Positions 15,480 to 25,024 of a stretch of 64,000 bases of DNA are shown piece after piece. The notes below the pieces were generated by a model. The model made no database searches. It was given only the letters and a program-made list of their open reading frames with translations, and was not told the DNA's origin. The position numbers were made by a program, and so were the translations under genes. Origin of the DNA: Bacteroidota bacterium (GTDB taxonomy: Bacteria; Bacteroidota; Bacteroidia; AKYH767-A; OLB10); contig JADKDR010000002.1 in NCBI GenBank assembly GCA_016714535.1, forward strand, positions 372,001-436,000, read 5' to 3'. Position 1 is the stretch's first letter; every line of letters starts with the position of its first letter.

Positions 15480-17531
15480 ATGAGCAATAAAGTTTATTTA
15501 GCATTAGCACTATCGATTCTTTCATGTTTAAGTGCCTGCCGCAAAGAAGATTCGAGCGAAAACCTTATCATTCACTCCGATACCCTTGATCTCAACATGT
15601 TTCCTGCTTCGTTTAATTATCGCACTACCGGTGATGTAGATTTTCAAATCCAATTGAATGCGCCCGATGGCGGACCTATAGTAGGTGTTCCTGTAACTAT
15701 TAACCAACTGGTAAATGACACATTACAGGAACTGTATACTTTAATGTCGGATCAAAATGGCCTTGCCGCGGGAATGTTTAACGTGCCTGGCGAAATTGAT
15801 GAACTTGTGATAAGTGCAAATTATATTGGTATTCCTAACGATATAGTTGTGCCTATCAGCGGCAACATTGTTACGCTCAACCTTACTGGTGCCAGGCATT
15901 CGCAAGCATCAAACTATGAGTCGTTCACCGGTCGAAATTTAATAAATACAAACACATCGGCACAAAAGACATCAACTATTTTAAAATATAAATACCTGTC
16001 GACCTACAACAGTCAGGGAGTGCCTAATGTGATGGCAACAAAAGAAGTTGTAACAGCACAGATGCTTAATTTTATAAACACATCGGTACCCGAAAAAAAA
16101 CCAGTGCCAATAAATCATCCTGCATACTTACAGCCAAATTTAAATACCGACTTAGATATTACACAACAAGCCGAGGTATGGATAACATTTGTACACGAAG
16201 GAGCGGGTTATAAAAACTCACTTTGTTATTATAAGTATCAGACCAATAATCCTCCAACATCTATTGCTCAAATTGACACCGCTTATGTTGTTTTTGCAAA
16301 TGTCTCGTACTACAATAGCGGTGGAGGTTTACGCAGTGGCGACCGAGTGAGCCTAGGCATTTTTCCTCCGGGAACCAGTATAGGTTTTATATGCGTTTCT
16401 AATGGCTGGAATGGCACTGCTGTGGGCGATGGAAGTTATCGTTTGTTCTCTGACAAAAATTTAAACATCCAGGCTAATCCATCATTAAAACAACAAAACG
16501 TGTTGCTTTATGATAACATAAATCAAGTATTCTATTTAACATTTGAAGACATTGCCCGCAACAATGCAAGTTGCGATAATGACTTTAACGACATAGTTTT
16601 TTATGCCAAATCCTATCCTATATCTGCCATTTCAAATCAAAATGTACCATTAGCAGATAATGGAATTGATACCGATGTTGACGGAGTTTCTGATTTATAT
16701 GATGAGTTTCCTACCGATGCAACGCTTGCATATAAAAACTTCTTACCAGCTCCCGAAACCTTTGGAACTATTGCTTTTGAGGATTTGTGGCCAGGCAAAG
16801 GCGATTACGATTTTAATGATTTGGTGGTGGGGTACCAGTTTGAACAATGGACCAATGCTCAAAATAAAGTGAAAGAAATGAAATGTCGTTTTGCAATACG
16901 TGCAATTGGCGCGCATTACAAACACGGTTTTGGTTTTCAAATGAATGTGCCGCCATCGGCAGTGAGCAATGTTACAGGATATAAAATGTATGACGGATAT
17001 ATTTCATTGCAAGGAAATAAAACCGAGGCAGGACAAACACTTGCCACTGTAATAGCATTCGATAATGATTATAAAGTAATGAATCGTGCACAAGGTAATG
17101 CCATGAATACCGATCCGTTAAAACCTTATCAATTGCCTGATACCGTTACAGTAAATGTTTCATTTGCATCCGCCAAATCGCAGGCTGAATTGGGCACAGC
17201 ACCATTTAATCCATTTATAATAATAGATGGTAACAGAGGCAAAGAAGTTCATCTGGCGGGCTTCAAGCCCACGCAGCTTGCCAATAGTTCGTTATTCGGA
17301 ACCTCACAGGATAACACCAATATAGGGATGAATAATTTTTACAAAACAAAAAACAATTTGCCGTATGCTTTACTTATTCCTGATGAATTTGATTATCCAC
17401 AGGAGAAGAAAGCCATTAACAACGGACATTTAAAATTTGCAAATTGGGCGCAAAGTGGAGGTGCCATTCTAAATGACTGGCATAAAAACTTATCGGGTTA
17501 TAGAGATGCCTCAAATATTTATTCAAAATAA
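15480..17531 (+). CDS. LruC domain-containing lipoprotein
   Basis: From MSNKVYLALALSILSCLSAC (15480) a 683-residue protein with a lipobox (LSAC, Cys lipidated). The middle holds a DUF4114-like segment (VSLGIFPPGTSIGFICVSNG, then FEDIARNNASCDNDFNDIVF). The C-terminal half is the LruC domain: DTDVDGVSDLYDEFPTDATL, FEDLWPGKGDYDFNDLVVGY, FAIRAIGAHYKHGFGFQM. Acidic D-x-D-x-D-G and DYDFNDLV stretches suggest calcium binding. LruC proteins are surface or periplasmic lipoproteins of unknown function in Bacteroidota and Leptospira. The frame opens 11 codons earlier, but the signal peptide fits the later Met. Monocistronic and convergent with the hybrid kinase. Confidence 0.88.
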   Translation: MSNKVYLALALSILSCLSACRKEDSSENLIIHSDTLDLNMFPASFNYRTTGDVDFQIQLNAPDGGPIVGVPVTINQLVNDTLQELYTLMSDQNGLAAGMFNVPGEIDELVISANYIGIPNDIVVPISGNIVTLNLTGARHSQASNYESFTGRNLINTNTSAQKTSTILKYKYLSTYNSQGVPNVMATKEVVTAQMLNFINTSVPEKKPVPINHPAYLQPNLNTDLDITQQAEVWITFVHEGAGYKNSLCYYKYQTNNPPTSIAQIDTAYVVFANVSYYNSGGGLRSGDRVSLGIFPPGTSIGFICVSNGWNGTAVGDGSYRLFSDKNLNIQANPSLKQQNVLLYDNINQVFYLTFEDIARNNASCDNDFNDIVFYAKSYPISAISNQNVPLADNGIDTDVDGVSDLYDEFPTDATLAYKNFLPAPETFGTIAFEDLWPGKGDYDFNDLVVGYQFEQWTNAQNKVKEMKCRFAIRAIGAHYKHGFGFQMNVPPSAVSNVTGYKMYDGYISLQGNKTEAGQTLATVIAFDNDYKVMNRAQGNAMNTDPLKPYQLPDTVTVNVSFASAKSQAELGTAPFNPFIIIDGNRGKEVHLAGFKPTQLANSSLFGTSQDNTNIGMNNFYKTKNNLPYALLIPDEFDYPQEKKAINNGHLKFANWAQSGGAILNDWHKNLSGYRDASNIYSK

Positions 17532-17552
17532 AAAGCTTATTAAATTTTAAGT

Positions 17553-17589
17553 AAAAAAAAAGAGTGTTTAATTAGAAACTCTTTTTTTT
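17553..17589. terminator. Bidirectional intrinsic terminator between convergent genes
   Basis: AAAAAAAAGAGT and ACTCTTTTTTTT form a 12-base stem around a roughly 12-base loop, giving T tracts on both strands. It lies between the LruC stop (17531) and the kinase gene and overlaps the kinase stop codon at 17568-17570, so it can end transcripts from both sides. Confidence 0.8.
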
Positions 17590-20500
17590 GCTTTAATTAT
17601 TTCGGGTAACGCTTTTTTCCAGACCGCTTTTAGCTTTTTGAAAACAACTTTTATTTCGTCTGTTTTTTCATTTCGTTTGGCATGTTCTTCCATAAAACGC
17701 AAGTCATCACGAAGCGATTCCATGCCCAACATCAATAAACTATTTTTCATTTTATGAATCTCCTTTGAAAAAGATAACCACTCACCTTCTTTTAATAAAG
17801 CATCGGCAGATGTTATTGATGATGGAATTTCTAAACGTAAAATAGTAAGCATCTCGCCAACAAATTTTTGCGAACCCAGCGAGGCATCATTTAGATTTTT
17901 TAAATCAATCAACTTGAAATCTGCAGGTGCTTTTTTTCTTGTAGCCAACTTTATATTTTCCAATTTTCCTAGTTCCTCAAATCTAATTAAACTTACAATG
18001 GTATCGTGCAATTGTTGTGAATTAAACGGCTTAGTAATGCACTTATCTGCGCCCAGCTCAATTGCTTTATCCATCAGGTTGAGTTCGGCAGATGCTGTTA
18101 GTGCAATTATAGGAAAGCCCTTTAATACCTTATTTTTTCTGATGTGTTTTATGGTTTCAAAACCATCCATTACCGGCATAAACAAATCAATAAGCGCAAG
18201 GTCAAAATGTTTTTTTGATAAAAGCTCTAGCGCTTCTTTCCCGTTGTTGGCTATGTCATATTTTAATCCCCAATGGTTTAAATAAGAAACCGCAACTTTT
18301 TGATTTACGATATTGTCTTCTACAATTAAAATGGTTTTGTCTTCCATTTTCAATTTAGCATGCTGTCTGCTCGCATCATCCGTTTCATTTCCTTTCTGTT
18401 TCAATATTGCAGTTTTAAAATCAAGGCTAAACGAAAAAGTACTACCCATATTGAGTTTGCTTTCTACCTTGATTTTTCCTCCTTTCAATTCAATTAATTT
18501 TTTAGTGATGCTGAGTCCTAAACCGGTGCCACCAAACTGCCTTACAATTTTAGTATCGGCCTGTTCAAAGTCTTCAAAAATAGTTTTCAGTTTATCTTTT
18601 TTAATTCCGATGCCTGTATCAATAACTTTGAAATTCAAACGGCATTTTTCAGCATCAAGTTTATCTGCGCTAACGCTAATTTTTACGTAACCTTTTGAAG
18701 TAAACTTCACAGCATTGCTCACCAGATTATTTAAAATTTGCGAAAGTCTTAATTCATCACCAATAATAATTTCAGGAACTGATTTATCAATTGCTAAAAT
18801 CAATTCTACCTTTTTTTCTTCGCACGATGAACGGAACATTTGATAAATGCCGTTAAGCATTATTTTTAAATCAACCGGATTTGCGGCCAGGTCAATTTTT
18901 CCGGCATCAATTTTCGAAAGGTCAAGTATGTCGGTAATTAAAGCGAGCAGTGTCTTTGACGAAAAACTCAGAATATCAATATTTTCGTTGTTGCGAGTCT
19001 TCATATCCAGTTGCATCAAATCGGTAATGCCAATGATTGCATTCAACGGTGTTCTTATTTCATGACTCATCGTAGCTAAAAAAGATTCTTTGGCTTTTGA
19101 TGATTCTTCGGCTTTCGACTTTGCAATTTTTAATTCTTCTTCAAGATGTTTTTGCTCGGTAATGTCAAGATGTATTCCTACCGATCCTACTAATTTACCA
19201 TTATCATTATAGCGTGGTGCACCACTTACTACCCACCATCTTCTTTCTCCCATTTTATTTTTAACCGGAATAGAGTACACATCGGAAACACCTGTCTTTC
19301 TCGACTCGTTTTTTTCCTTTATGAGATTTTTTTCTTCTACACCCATAAATAGTTCAGCTGCTTTTTTGCCAATCAATTCTTCAAGTGTATAGCCCGACAT
19401 TTTACAAAAACTTTGGTTAGCATGTTGTATATTATCTTCGATATCCACTTCAAGTAAACCAAGGTTCATATTAGCAATAATGTTGCGATATTTTTCCTCC
19501 TGCAGTTTTAGATTTAATTCGGCATGCTTTCGTTTGTCAATGTCAATAGCAAGAGCAGTAAGTTGAGAAGAAGCATCTTTGGTTTTTGGATATTGAACAC
19601 TTTGACCCATCCATATTTCTTTACCATATTTGGTAACTAATGGAAACTCAAAATATGTAGATGGTGTTTTATTTTCGATTTGATTTCTATATATTTCAAA
19701 TGCTTGCTTTTTAAAATCGTTTCGAATAAGCTGTGAATAGCGCATTTTTAGCAATTCCTCTTTAGAATATCCGGTAATATGTTCGGCAACATCGTTTACA
19801 AAAGTGAAATAGCCTTCGGCATTTACCTTATAAATAATGTCAGTAGCTTTTTCAACTATAGAGCGATATTTTTCTTCCTGTATTTTAAGTTGCGATTCGG
19901 CTTTTTTACTTTCTGTAATATCTCTGTAAATCCATAGATGACCATCGTACTTTTCGTCATTCCAAAGAGGAACAAAATCGCGTTCATAAAATTTTCCGTC
20001 AAGCAGTTCCAGTTCGTCTCCTGTTACAAGTTTTTTATCCTTCAAAATTTTGTTTATCTTGTTTACAAAAGTTATTGGGTCTTTAAAAAGATGTTTTGAT
20101 TGCTCTGCAGATTTTGAACAGTCTGAATCTAACAATTGCTCAGGCTCAGCAGGAATATTAAAAAGCGTACAAAATTGTTGATTAACCAGCGCGATCTTTC
20201 TTTGATCATTTTCAAGCAAAATACCCGCATGTAAATTTGTGATAAGTGTTGACATCCGATTGGCATATGCATTCAATTGCATTTGCGCTGTTTTTTCTTT
20301 TGTAATATCTTCTTCAATTGCAAAAAATTGCACCACTTTTCCGTACTTATCAAATATAGGCTGGCCGTTAATCCTTAACCAGTAACCTTCGCCCGATTTT
20401 TTATAATTATATATTTCGCAAATAAATGGTTGTGCATTTTTAATTTGAGTGCGCATATAATTTGCAACTTCAGGGTCAGTTTTAGGTCCCTGCAATTTGC

Positions 20501-21449
20501 TGCCCGGTGTTATGCCTTTCATTTCATCAAGCGTGTAACCCGTAATACGTGTAAAAGCATCATTAACCCACTCAACTTTTCCATTGCTATCAGTAACAAT
20601 AACAGCATTTACTGTTTGGTGAATAATAAGCGAGAGCCGTTCGAGTTCCTGCTGATCCTTTTTTTGTTGAGTAATATTACGGCCATACATGTTTACGTAA
20701 CCGTATTCTTTCATGTTTATACAGGCAAATGAATAATCATTACCATTTGATTTTGCTTCAAAAAACCAACGCTCCTGTGAGGAATCAATTAACAGGGAAA
20801 TCTCTTTGAAAAGTTCTTTACTGTTGTAGGTATTGTTTTCATATTCAAACACCATTAGCTTTTCGGCAGCGGGGTTCATTCTTAAAACATCGCCATTAAA
20901 ATTTATACGAATAAGTGGGTCAGGGTTTTGTGTTGGGAAAAGTGCAATGTTTTGAATCTCTTCATTGGCTGTTTTTAATTTATTCTTCTGATCATTTACC
21001 TTTCTTAAAAGTTGTTTTATCTCATCGTTGGTGATTTCCTGCGTTTTTAAAACATGCAGTAAATCAATCATAGGATCATGTATAGCAAAATCGTGTAGCG
21101 TTAATTTAAGATTACGCACCTGGTCCATTGAGCCAAGCCATGGAGTGCCTACAAATAAAAAGCTTTCGGGATTTTCTATAAATTCAAATTGCCCACGCAA
21201 TGAAATGGGTTGGTCGGATTTTGTTTCTACTACTACAAGCTGATTGATCAGCACATTAAAATCCTCAAAACTATTGATATGTGTTTCAGGTCTTTTAATT
21301 AAGAACTGATTAGAAAATAAATGTTGCGGCTTTGCAGCACATATTTTTTCAAGTGATTTTCCAATTGAAATAATTTGCAGCTGCTTATCAACTAATATGT
21401 AAAACGGGAATAGTCTGTTGACGTTAAATTGTAATTCCGGTTTTTTCAT
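17568..21449 (-). CDS. Hybrid histidine kinase with HNOBA and PAS domains (H-NOX partner)
   Basis: A 1293-residue soluble hybrid sensor kinase. The first roughly 150 residues (QFNVNRLFPFYILVDKQLQI to FVGTPWLGSMD) resemble the H-NOX-associated HNOBA domain, followed by a coiled segment. Several PAS/PAC repeats follow (for example FTRITGYTLDEMKG, HITGYSKEELLKM, FCKMSGYTLEELIG). Then HisKA with ATMSHEIRTPLNAIIG (H796), HATPase with NNLVSNAVKF, DTGIGI and GGTGLGLSIT, a receiver (ALIDLFMPVMDGF, D1088) and a C-terminal HPt (KEIHKMKNSLL, H1232). No membrane segments. Its ATG directly follows the H-NOX stop codon, so both proteins form a coupled cytoplasmic gas-sensing pair. The output regulator is not encoded adjacently; the CheY- or LytTR-type regulators of the EPS locus are candidates. 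Confidence 0.93.
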   Translation of the reverse strand: MKKPELQFNVNRLFPFYILVDKQLQIISIGKSLEKICAAKPQHLFSNQFLIKRPETHINSFEDFNVLINQLVVVETKSDQPISLRGQFEFIENPESFLFVGTPWLGSMDQVRNLKLTLHDFAIHDPMIDLLHVLKTQEITNDEIKQLLRKVNDQKNKLKTANEEIQNIALFPTQNPDPLIRINFNGDVLRMNPAAEKLMVFEYENNTYNSKELFKEISLLIDSSQERWFFEAKSNGNDYSFACINMKEYGYVNMYGRNITQQKKDQQELERLSLIIHQTVNAVIVTDSNGKVEWVNDAFTRITGYTLDEMKGITPGSKLQGPKTDPEVANYMRTQIKNAQPFICEIYNYKKSGEGYWLRINGQPIFDKYGKVVQFFAIEEDITKEKTAQMQLNAYANRMSTLITNLHAGILLENDQRKIALVNQQFCTLFNIPAEPEQLLDSDCSKSAEQSKHLFKDPITFVNKINKILKDKKLVTGDELELLDGKFYERDFVPLWNDEKYDGHLWIYRDITESKKAESQLKIQEEKYRSIVEKATDIIYKVNAEGYFTFVNDVAEHITGYSKEELLKMRYSQLIRNDFKKQAFEIYRNQIENKTPSTYFEFPLVTKYGKEIWMGQSVQYPKTKDASSQLTALAIDIDKRKHAELNLKLQEEKYRNIIANMNLGLLEVDIEDNIQHANQSFCKMSGYTLEELIGKKAAELFMGVEEKNLIKEKNESRKTGVSDVYSIPVKNKMGERRWWVVSGAPRYNDNGKLVGSVGIHLDITEQKHLEEELKIAKSKAEESSKAKESFLATMSHEIRTPLNAIIGITDLMQLDMKTRNNENIDILSFSSKTLLALITDILDLSKIDAGKIDLAANPVDLKIMLNGIYQMFRSSCEEKKVELILAIDKSVPEIIIGDELRLSQILNNLVSNAVKFTSKGYVKISVSADKLDAEKCRLNFKVIDTGIGIKKDKLKTIFEDFEQADTKIVRQFGGTGLGLSITKKLIELKGGKIKVESKLNMGSTFSFSLDFKTAILKQKGNETDDASRQHAKLKMEDKTILIVEDNIVNQKVAVSYLNHWGLKYDIANNGKEALELLSKKHFDLALIDLFMPVMDGFETIKHIRKNKVLKGFPIIALTASAELNLMDKAIELGADKCITKPFNSQQLHDTIVSLIRFEELGKLENIKLATRKKAPADFKLIDLKNLNDASLGSQKFVGEMLTILRLEIPSSITSADALLKEGEWLSFSKEIHKMKNSLLMLGMESLRDDLRFMEEHAKRNEKTDEIKVVFKKLKAVWKKALPEIIKAKKRVSN

Positions 21450-21992
21450 TTACCAGCTTACTTTAAAAATTTCGTGGTCGAAGCCATCATCCCTGCTTTG
21501 AATCAACTCAACTGTTGCCGGAGTATTGTACATCTTGCCAAGTCCTGATAATAGTCCGCGAACAAAATCCTGCAAGCCAAGACGCTTAGAAAAATAATGT
21601 ACATGTATGCTTCTCTCTTCCGCATTGCTTACTTTAAATTCGGGAGGTGTAAGCTTTGGATAAATCAACATTACGCGATTATGAAACACCGGCAGGTTTA
21701 CTAAAAATTCGCGCAGTCCGTTACCACCCGCTTCCATCAAACCTCCATATTTTTCTTTGCCGGTACGCAACACCCACCACTCACCAAAGGATTCGAGCAC
21801 TGCGCTTACAGTGATATTCATTTCTTCAGAAACGGCTCCTGCAAGTTTGTAAGTGATATCATCATCATAGGGTTCGTTGCTGATAAAAAAATCAACATCC
21901 ACTCCGCTGCGTTCTTTTATGGCATCCCATTTTTCCTCACCAAAGTTTTCTATTACCAAATCTTCGATGGCTTTATTTACAATTCCGTACAT
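21450..21992 (-). CDS. H-NOX heme nitric-oxide/oxygen-binding sensor
   Basis: A 180-residue HNOB-family protein of normal length. The N-terminus MYGIVNKAIEDLVIENFGEE is typical. The proximal heme ligand is H104 in LPVFHNRV, and the heme-propionate motif YxSxR is present as Y133-F-S-K-R137. There is no obvious distal tyrosine, so NO rather than O2 binding is likely, as in facultative anaerobes (inference). In known H-NOX/kinase systems, NO binding inhibits the partner kinase and alters biofilm formation. The kinase gene begins at the next base. The exopolysaccharide operon ends 120 bases upstream on the same strand. Confidence 0.95.
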   Translation of the reverse strand: MYGIVNKAIEDLVIENFGEEKWDAIKERSGVDVDFFISNEPYDDDITYKLAGAVSEEMNITVSAVLESFGEWWVLRTGKEKYGGLMEAGGNGLREFLVNLPVFHNRVMLIYPKLTPPEFKVSNAEERSIHVHYFSKRLGLQDFVRGLLSGLGKMYNTPATVELIQSRDDGFDHEIFKVSW

Positions 21993-22044
21993 GGTATTTA
22001 ATTTTAAAGTTTAAATTGAAATTTAAAATCCTGTAGCAAACATA

Positions 22045-22061
22045 AGCTTTAATTTAAAGCT
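22045..22061. promoter_or_regulatory. Palindrome upstream of the H-NOX gene
   Basis: AGCTTTAATTTAAAGCT is a 17-base palindrome with one central base, 53 bases upstream of the H-NOX start and downstream of the last EPS gene. There is no T tract on the minus strand, so it looks more like an operator or mRNA structure than a terminator. Role is inference. Confidence 0.35.
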
Positions 22062-22111
22062 AACGAAACACTTTTATACTACAAAAGAAAAGGCTTTAGC
22101 TGATAAACCAA

Positions 22112-23269
22112 TTAAACCGTAGCAAGGCGCGAAGACTTTTGCCATGCTGCCTGCTGATTGCCCGATAAGTATTTTATCCAACCTGCAACTATGCAATAAT
22201 GCATAAAATTGAAATAGTAAGGAATGAAAAGCAATTTAATTCTGAGGTTTTTGCTTTCAAAATAATAACCCATTAAAGCGGCTGCGTGAAACAATATTTG
22301 CGCAACAAGTATGGCTGCATAAAAATCTGATTGACCTGCAATGAAAACATTAGCAATAAACGCCATTGGAATTAAAACCGGTGTAATCATCCATCTTGAA
22401 AAACGATGAAAGAAATATTGAAAACTTAGCAGACCATAATTAGCAGGATTGATAAAATCTTTAAGACGTAAAACTGATTGCAAACCGCCTGCACTGATGC
22501 GCACTTTACGTTTATATTCTTCCTTAATATTGAGGGATGGATTTTCGCTTGCATAAGCATTAGGTTCGTAGGCAATTTTAAATCCTTTACGGATGATGTT
22601 CATCGAAATCATAAAATCATCCAGCAAGGTATCTTCGGGCAAGTCTTCAAATAATATAGTGCGAATGGAAAACAATTCGCCAGCAGCTCCTACCAATGAA
22701 TTTAATTTTGCATCCTCATTTTTCAAAAACGATTCATACTTCCAGTACAAACCTTCCGCAGCTGCAGCTGATGCCCCTGTTACAGCAACTCTTTTTTCGC
22801 CCGAAACGCCACCAATTTTTTCATCGGAATAATGTTTCACTATTTCTAACAAGGCATCAGTATTCAACATCACATTAGCATCGGTAAAAACAGTTACCGG
22901 TTCATTGATAAAAGGCATGGCGCGATTGATGGCAGCCGTTTTACCTTTGCGCCTTTGCACAAACAATAACTCTACCTGGCTAAATGATTTTACAATATCA
23001 TTGGTGTCATCATTGCTGCCATCACTGATTACATAAATTTTCAATTTCTCCTGAGGATAATTTAGCGACAGTGTGTTGCTGATTTTTTCTTTAATAATAT
23101 CTTCTTCATTATAAGCTGCAATGAGCACTGCTATTTCAGGCAATTCGTCAACAGGATATTGACAGATTGCTTTTGAACCAAGAATTTTATTTGCCAGCCA
23201 GACTACTAATCCGTAACCGGCATAAACAAATGCAATAAATAAGATTGATACCCAGAATATAATTTCCAT
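22112..23269 (-). CDS. Family 2 glycosyltransferase, membrane-bound
   Basis: A 385-residue processive-type GT2. An N-terminal membrane helix (FWVSILFIAFVYAGYGLVVW) is followed by the GT-A domain: EIAVLIAAYNEEDIIKEKIS, SDGSNDDTNDIV, FTDANVML (acidic metal site) and EYKRKVRISAGGLQSV. Two or three C-terminal membrane helices (about 290-370) follow. It probably adds sugars to a lipid-linked chain on the cytoplasmic face. Last gene of the EPS operon, 4 bases after the acetyltransferase stop. Confidence 0.9.
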   Translation of the reverse strand: MEIIFWVSILFIAFVYAGYGLVVWLANKILGSKAICQYPVDELPEIAVLIAAYNEEDIIKEKISNTLSLNYPQEKLKIYVISDGSNDDTNDIVKSFSQVELLFVQRRKGKTAAINRAMPFINEPVTVFTDANVMLNTDALLEIVKHYSDEKIGGVSGEKRVAVTGASAAAAEGLYWKYESFLKNEDAKLNSLVGAAGELFSIRTILFEDLPEDTLLDDFMISMNIIRKGFKIAYEPNAYASENPSLNIKEEYKRKVRISAGGLQSVLRLKDFINPANYGLLSFQYFFHRFSRWMITPVLIPMAFIANVFIAGQSDFYAAILVAQILFHAAALMGYYFESKNLRIKLLFIPYYFNFMHYCIVAGWIKYLSGNQQAAWQKSSRLATV

Positions 23270-23273
23270 TTTT

Positions 23274-23891
23274 TTATTTTTTGTTTAAGTACTTAATAAC
23301 TTTTGCAGGAGTGCCAGCCACAACTGAGTAGGCTTCTACATTTTTAGTAACCACCGCGCCAGCAGCCACTACAGCACCTTCGCCAATGTGAACTCCTTTT
23401 AAAATGATGGCACGTGTTGCAATCCAAACATGATCGCCAATAATTATCGGTGCCGATGCGCCTTCGTTATCGTGATCGGTGGTATCATGAAAATCGCTGT
23501 CCATAATAATTACTTCAGGTGCTATGCGAACATGGTTACCAATCACAATTTTGTTTTTTGCTGCTAAACGTGCACCGTTTATAAATGTGCTATTGCCAAT
23601 TGTTAATTCACCTCCTTTAAAAACAGCCAGGCGTGTTCTGTTAACCTGCGACCAAATTTTAGACCCATTACCAATTTGTAATTTCCCTTTAATAAAAAGC
23701 GAAGGCCTTTTACGACACATTACCATGCTGCCGGTAATTGCATTGCGCAAATAAAATTTGCTCAGCATAAGTGAATACAATTTTTCAATTGCTGTAAAAG
23801 CAAAACGAAAATGATTAAAAATGCTCTCGCTGTTTTCCTGCAATTTCCATTGCTCATATTGTTGCTGATATAGTTGAAGCACTAGTTGCAT
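23274..23891 (-). CDS. Hexapeptide-repeat acyltransferase
   Basis: A 205-residue left-handed beta-helix (LbH) acyltransferase of the WcaF/maltose-acetyltransferase type. Hexapeptide repeats run from about residue 70 (LQIGNGSKIWSQVNRTRLAV) to IIGDHVWIATRAIILKGVHI and GEGAVVAAGAVVTKNV, with the usual AGTPAKVIKYL ending. The likely catalytic His is in IIMDSDFHDTTDHD. It would O-acetylate a sugar of the exopolysaccharide. Between two glycosyltransferase genes with gaps of 1 to 4 bases. Confidence 0.88.
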   Translation of the reverse strand: MQLVLQLYQQQYEQWKLQENSESIFNHFRFAFTAIEKLYSLMLSKFYLRNAITGSMVMCRKRPSLFIKGKLQIGNGSKIWSQVNRTRLAVFKGGELTIGNSTFINGARLAAKNKIVIGNHVRIAPEVIIMDSDFHDTTDHDNEGASAPIIIGDHVWIATRAIILKGVHIGEGAVVAAGAVVTKNVEAYSVVAGTPAKVIKYLNKK

Positions 23892-23892
23892 A

Positions 23893-25020
23893 TTAAATAG
23901 CTTTATAAATGGTTAATAATTTATCGGCAGAAATACTCCAACTGAAATCCTTAATTCTTTCATAACCTTTATTAACCAGTTCAGTTGCTTTGCCATATTC
24001 AGTTAGCACCTGCACCATTGTTTCACCAATATTCTTTTCGCTGTTGGCATCCACTAATGCTGCTGCAGCCCCTGCTACTTCGGGTAGTGCAGAGTTGTTG
24101 CTGGTAATTACCGGTGTGCCACTTGCCATAGATTCTAAAACAGGAATGCCAAAACTTTCGCGCAATGATGGATACAAAAACAAACTTGCTCCTGCATAAA
24201 TAGAAGGCAAATCTGAATTCAAAATATAATCGGTTAACACTATATTGTTGCGTAGCGAACGTGTATCTGTTTTTTCTAAAACTGTTTGTAAAAATGTTTC
24301 ATTGATATCAGCGATAACAAGAGGCAACGGATCGGCCACACTTATGTAATAATTGCGGTAGGCACGAATGGTATTAAAAATATTTTTTTTAGGATCGGTG
24401 TTACCGATGTAAAAAATATAATTTTCAGGAAGTTTGTATGTGCGCTTAACAGCATCAATGTGAGCGGCACTTTTTACTGCAGAAAAATGTTTTCCAAAAG
24501 CATTATAAACCACACTAATGTTTTCTGACTTGATATCTAAGATTTCGCTGATGCGCTTGCGCTCATATTCCGAAACGGTAATAACATGCGATGCTTTTTT
24601 TATAGATGCCGGTACAATTAACTTACGGTAGATGCGGCCCAAGTTCTGATACCAACTCATGGTGGATGACTGCTGACTTTGTTCTAAAAAAATCACATCG
24701 TGCAAAGTAACTACTGTGGTTCCGCTATAAAGCACCGGTGCAGTATTACTGGTACAATGCAACACATCCAACTTGTATTTTTTTGCATACCATGGCAAAA
24801 ACACTTGCTCCCAGTCGGCATAGGATACACCAGGCACTTCAACAATTTTAAAGTTTGATGTTTCTTTTAAGCATCTGTTGTCTTCTCCCTTTTTTACAAA
24901 AATGTAATACAGGTTTTCTGTATCGGTTAACTGCAATGCCTTGATTAACTCAAGCACTACAATGTCCATTCCATGTTTTTTGGTGCGAAATATTCGCTGT
25001 GCTTCTATACCTATTCTCAT
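23893..25020 (-). CDS. Family 4 glycosyltransferase
   Basis: A 375-residue GT-B enzyme (group 1). The N-terminal domain begins MRIGIEAQRIFRTKKHGMDI. The acceptor side shows VLHCTSNTAPVLYSGTTVVT and HVITVSEYERKRISEIL. The nucleotide-sugar domain has NYIFYIGNTDPKKN and the family signature FLYPSLRESFGIPVLESMAS (E-x7-E type), then GTPVITSNNSALPEVAG. Probably a mannosyl- or rhamnosyl-type retaining transferase; donor unknown. EPS operon member. Confidence 0.92.
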   Translation of the reverse strand: MRIGIEAQRIFRTKKHGMDIVVLELIKALQLTDTENLYYIFVKKGEDNRCLKETSNFKIVEVPGVSYADWEQVFLPWYAKKYKLDVLHCTSNTAPVLYSGTTVVTLHDVIFLEQSQQSSTMSWYQNLGRIYRKLIVPASIKKASHVITVSEYERKRISEILDIKSENISVVYNAFGKHFSAVKSAAHIDAVKRTYKLPENYIFYIGNTDPKKNIFNTIRAYRNYYISVADPLPLVIADINETFLQTVLEKTDTRSLRNNIVLTDYILNSDLPSIYAGASLFLYPSLRESFGIPVLESMASGTPVITSNNSALPEVAGAAAALVDANSEKNIGETMVQVLTEYGKATELVNKGYERIKDFSWSISADKLLTIYKAI

Positions 25021-25024
25021 TTAT